A DNA stretch of 6,198 nt from Flavobacteriales bacterium (lineage in GTDB: Bacteria; Bacteroidota; Bacteroidia; Flavobacteriales; BACL11): positions 126,474-132,671 of the forward strand of contig PBVH01000016.1 of assembly GCA_002728175.1 (NCBI GenBank). The letters are read 5' to 3'. The position numbers were made by a program, and so were the translations under genes. This document shows positions 5,581 through 6,198 of the stretch, one piece after another (positions within the stretch are counted from its first letter, which is position 1; every line of letters begins with the position of its first letter). The notes below the pieces were generated by a model. The model had not been told where the DNA came from. It did not search any database and saw only the letters and a program-made list of their open reading frames with translations.

Positions 5581-6198
5581 TTAATCTTTAAGAATTGATC
5601 TTGATATTACGATTCTCTGAATTTCGGAAGTTCCCTCATATATTTGTGTAATCTTCGCATCACGCATTAATCTTTCAACATGGTATTCTTTTACGAAACC
5701 ATAACCACCATGAACTTGAACTGCTTCAGTTGTAACACGCATAGCAACCTCAGAAGCATATACTTTTGCCATGGCACTGGCACGATCATAGTTTTGATGA
5801 TTATCTTTTAGCCATGCAGCTTTCAAGCATAAGAGTCTAGCAGCATCTATCTCAGTAGCCATATCAGCTAATTTAAACGATATTGCCTGGTGATTATATA
5901 TTTCTTTTCCAAATGCTTTTCTTTCTTTTGAATATTTTAGTGCAAGTTCATATGCACCTGAAGCTATCCCAAGAGCCTGTGCTGCTATACCAATTCTTCC
6001 ACCAGACAATGTTTTCATTGCGAATGAAAATCCAAAACCATCTTCTCCTATCCTATTTTCTTTAGGTACTTTAACATCAGTAAACATTAAAGAATGTGTA
6101 TCAGATCCTCTTATACCTAATTTATTTTCTTTTGGACCAATTACAAAGCCGTCCATATCCTTTTCTACGATAAAAGCATTAATTCCTTTATGTTTTTT
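5581..6198 (-). CDS. Acyl-CoA dehydrogenase, C-terminal half (5' end outside window)
   Basis: This FAD flavoenzyme makes the alpha-beta double bond in an acyl-CoA, as in fatty acid or branched-chain amino acid breakdown, and passes electrons to electron transfer flavoprotein. The reading frame stays open to the right edge: 14 more codons (KKHKGINAFIVEKD) precede the Met at 6156 and match the family, so that Met is not the start. About 205 residues of a family usually near 380 are visible. They show the end of the middle beta domain (KLGIRGSDTHSLMFTDVKVP), then the C-terminal helical domain with GGRIGIAAQALGIA, ERKAFGKEI, QVHGGYGF (FAD contact region) and YEGTSEIQR near the end, whose first Glu corresponds to the catalytic base of the short- and medium-chain enzymes. 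It resembles butyryl/short-chain types, but the substrate cannot be fixed from this half. Its G+C is visibly higher than that of its neighbours, as often for conserved metabolic genes. The operon promoter must lie outside the window. Confidence 0.95.
   Translation of the reverse strand, partial: KKHKGINAFIVEKDMDGFVIGPKENKLGIRGSDTHSLMFTDVKVPKENRIGEDGFGFSFAMKTLSGGRIGIAAQALGIASGAYELALKYSKERKAFGKEIYNHQAISFKLADMATEIDAARLLCLKAAWLKDNHQNYDRASAMAKVYASEVAMRVTTEAVQVHGGYGFVKEYHVERLMRDAKITQIYEGTSEIQRIVISRSILKD

Noticed and set aside
5883..6065. Small + strand open frame opposite the acyl-CoA dehydrogenase
   Set aside because: Antisense to highly conserved dehydrogenase codons; nothing supports independent expression.
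5581..6156. Acyl-CoA dehydrogenase start at the Met at 6156
   Set aside because: The 14 codons before it stay open and match the family middle domain (GINAFIVEKD), so the gene continues beyond the right edge.

Overview
The window is very AT-rich. Sampled lines run from about 17% G+C in murF to about 42% G+C in the acyl-CoA dehydrogenase end. It reads as chromosomal DNA of a Bacteroidota member, most likely a flavobacterium-like lineage. Three things support this: a perfect Bacteroidetes-type -7 promoter element (TAnnTTTG), start codons without clear Shine-Dalgarno sites, and signal peptides ending in the typical 'AQ' (SNAQ, SKAQ). No RNA gene, mobile element, CRISPR array or origin was seen, and no gap between genes exceeds 73 bases.

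Left part (2-1231, + strand): the murF gene for the last cytoplasmic step of peptidoglycan precursor synthesis. It runs in from beyond the left edge and lacks only a short N-terminal piece. After a 73-base spacer with an AT-only inverted repeat and a promoter element comes a 242-residue exported protein (1305-2033, +). It is rich in aromatic residues and looks like a small outer-membrane beta-barrel of unknown function.

Right part (6198-2042, - strand): a tightly packed leftward set of three genes. The first is the C-terminal half of an acyl-CoA dehydrogenase, cut by the right edge. Five bases later comes an 831-residue Wza-like polysaccharide export protein with a Poly_export domain and about six SLBB-like units. 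With no gap at all (TAA directly followed by ATG) comes a 345-residue Wzz-type polysaccharide co-polymerase without a kinase domain. The last two are expected to work together: the inner-membrane Wzz-like protein controls chain length or coupling, and the SLBB protein forms the periplasmic and outer-membrane conduit. The dehydrogenase has no obvious link to export and may only share the transcript.

The leftward set ends 8 bases from the stop of the rightward exported-protein gene, so the two transcription units converge almost end to end. I see ordinary, recognisable families and no clearly new system. The most unusual points are the architecture of the SLBB protein, an in-frame A-AAA-AAG slippery heptamer just before its C-terminal helix, and the uncharacterised Trp-rich barrel.
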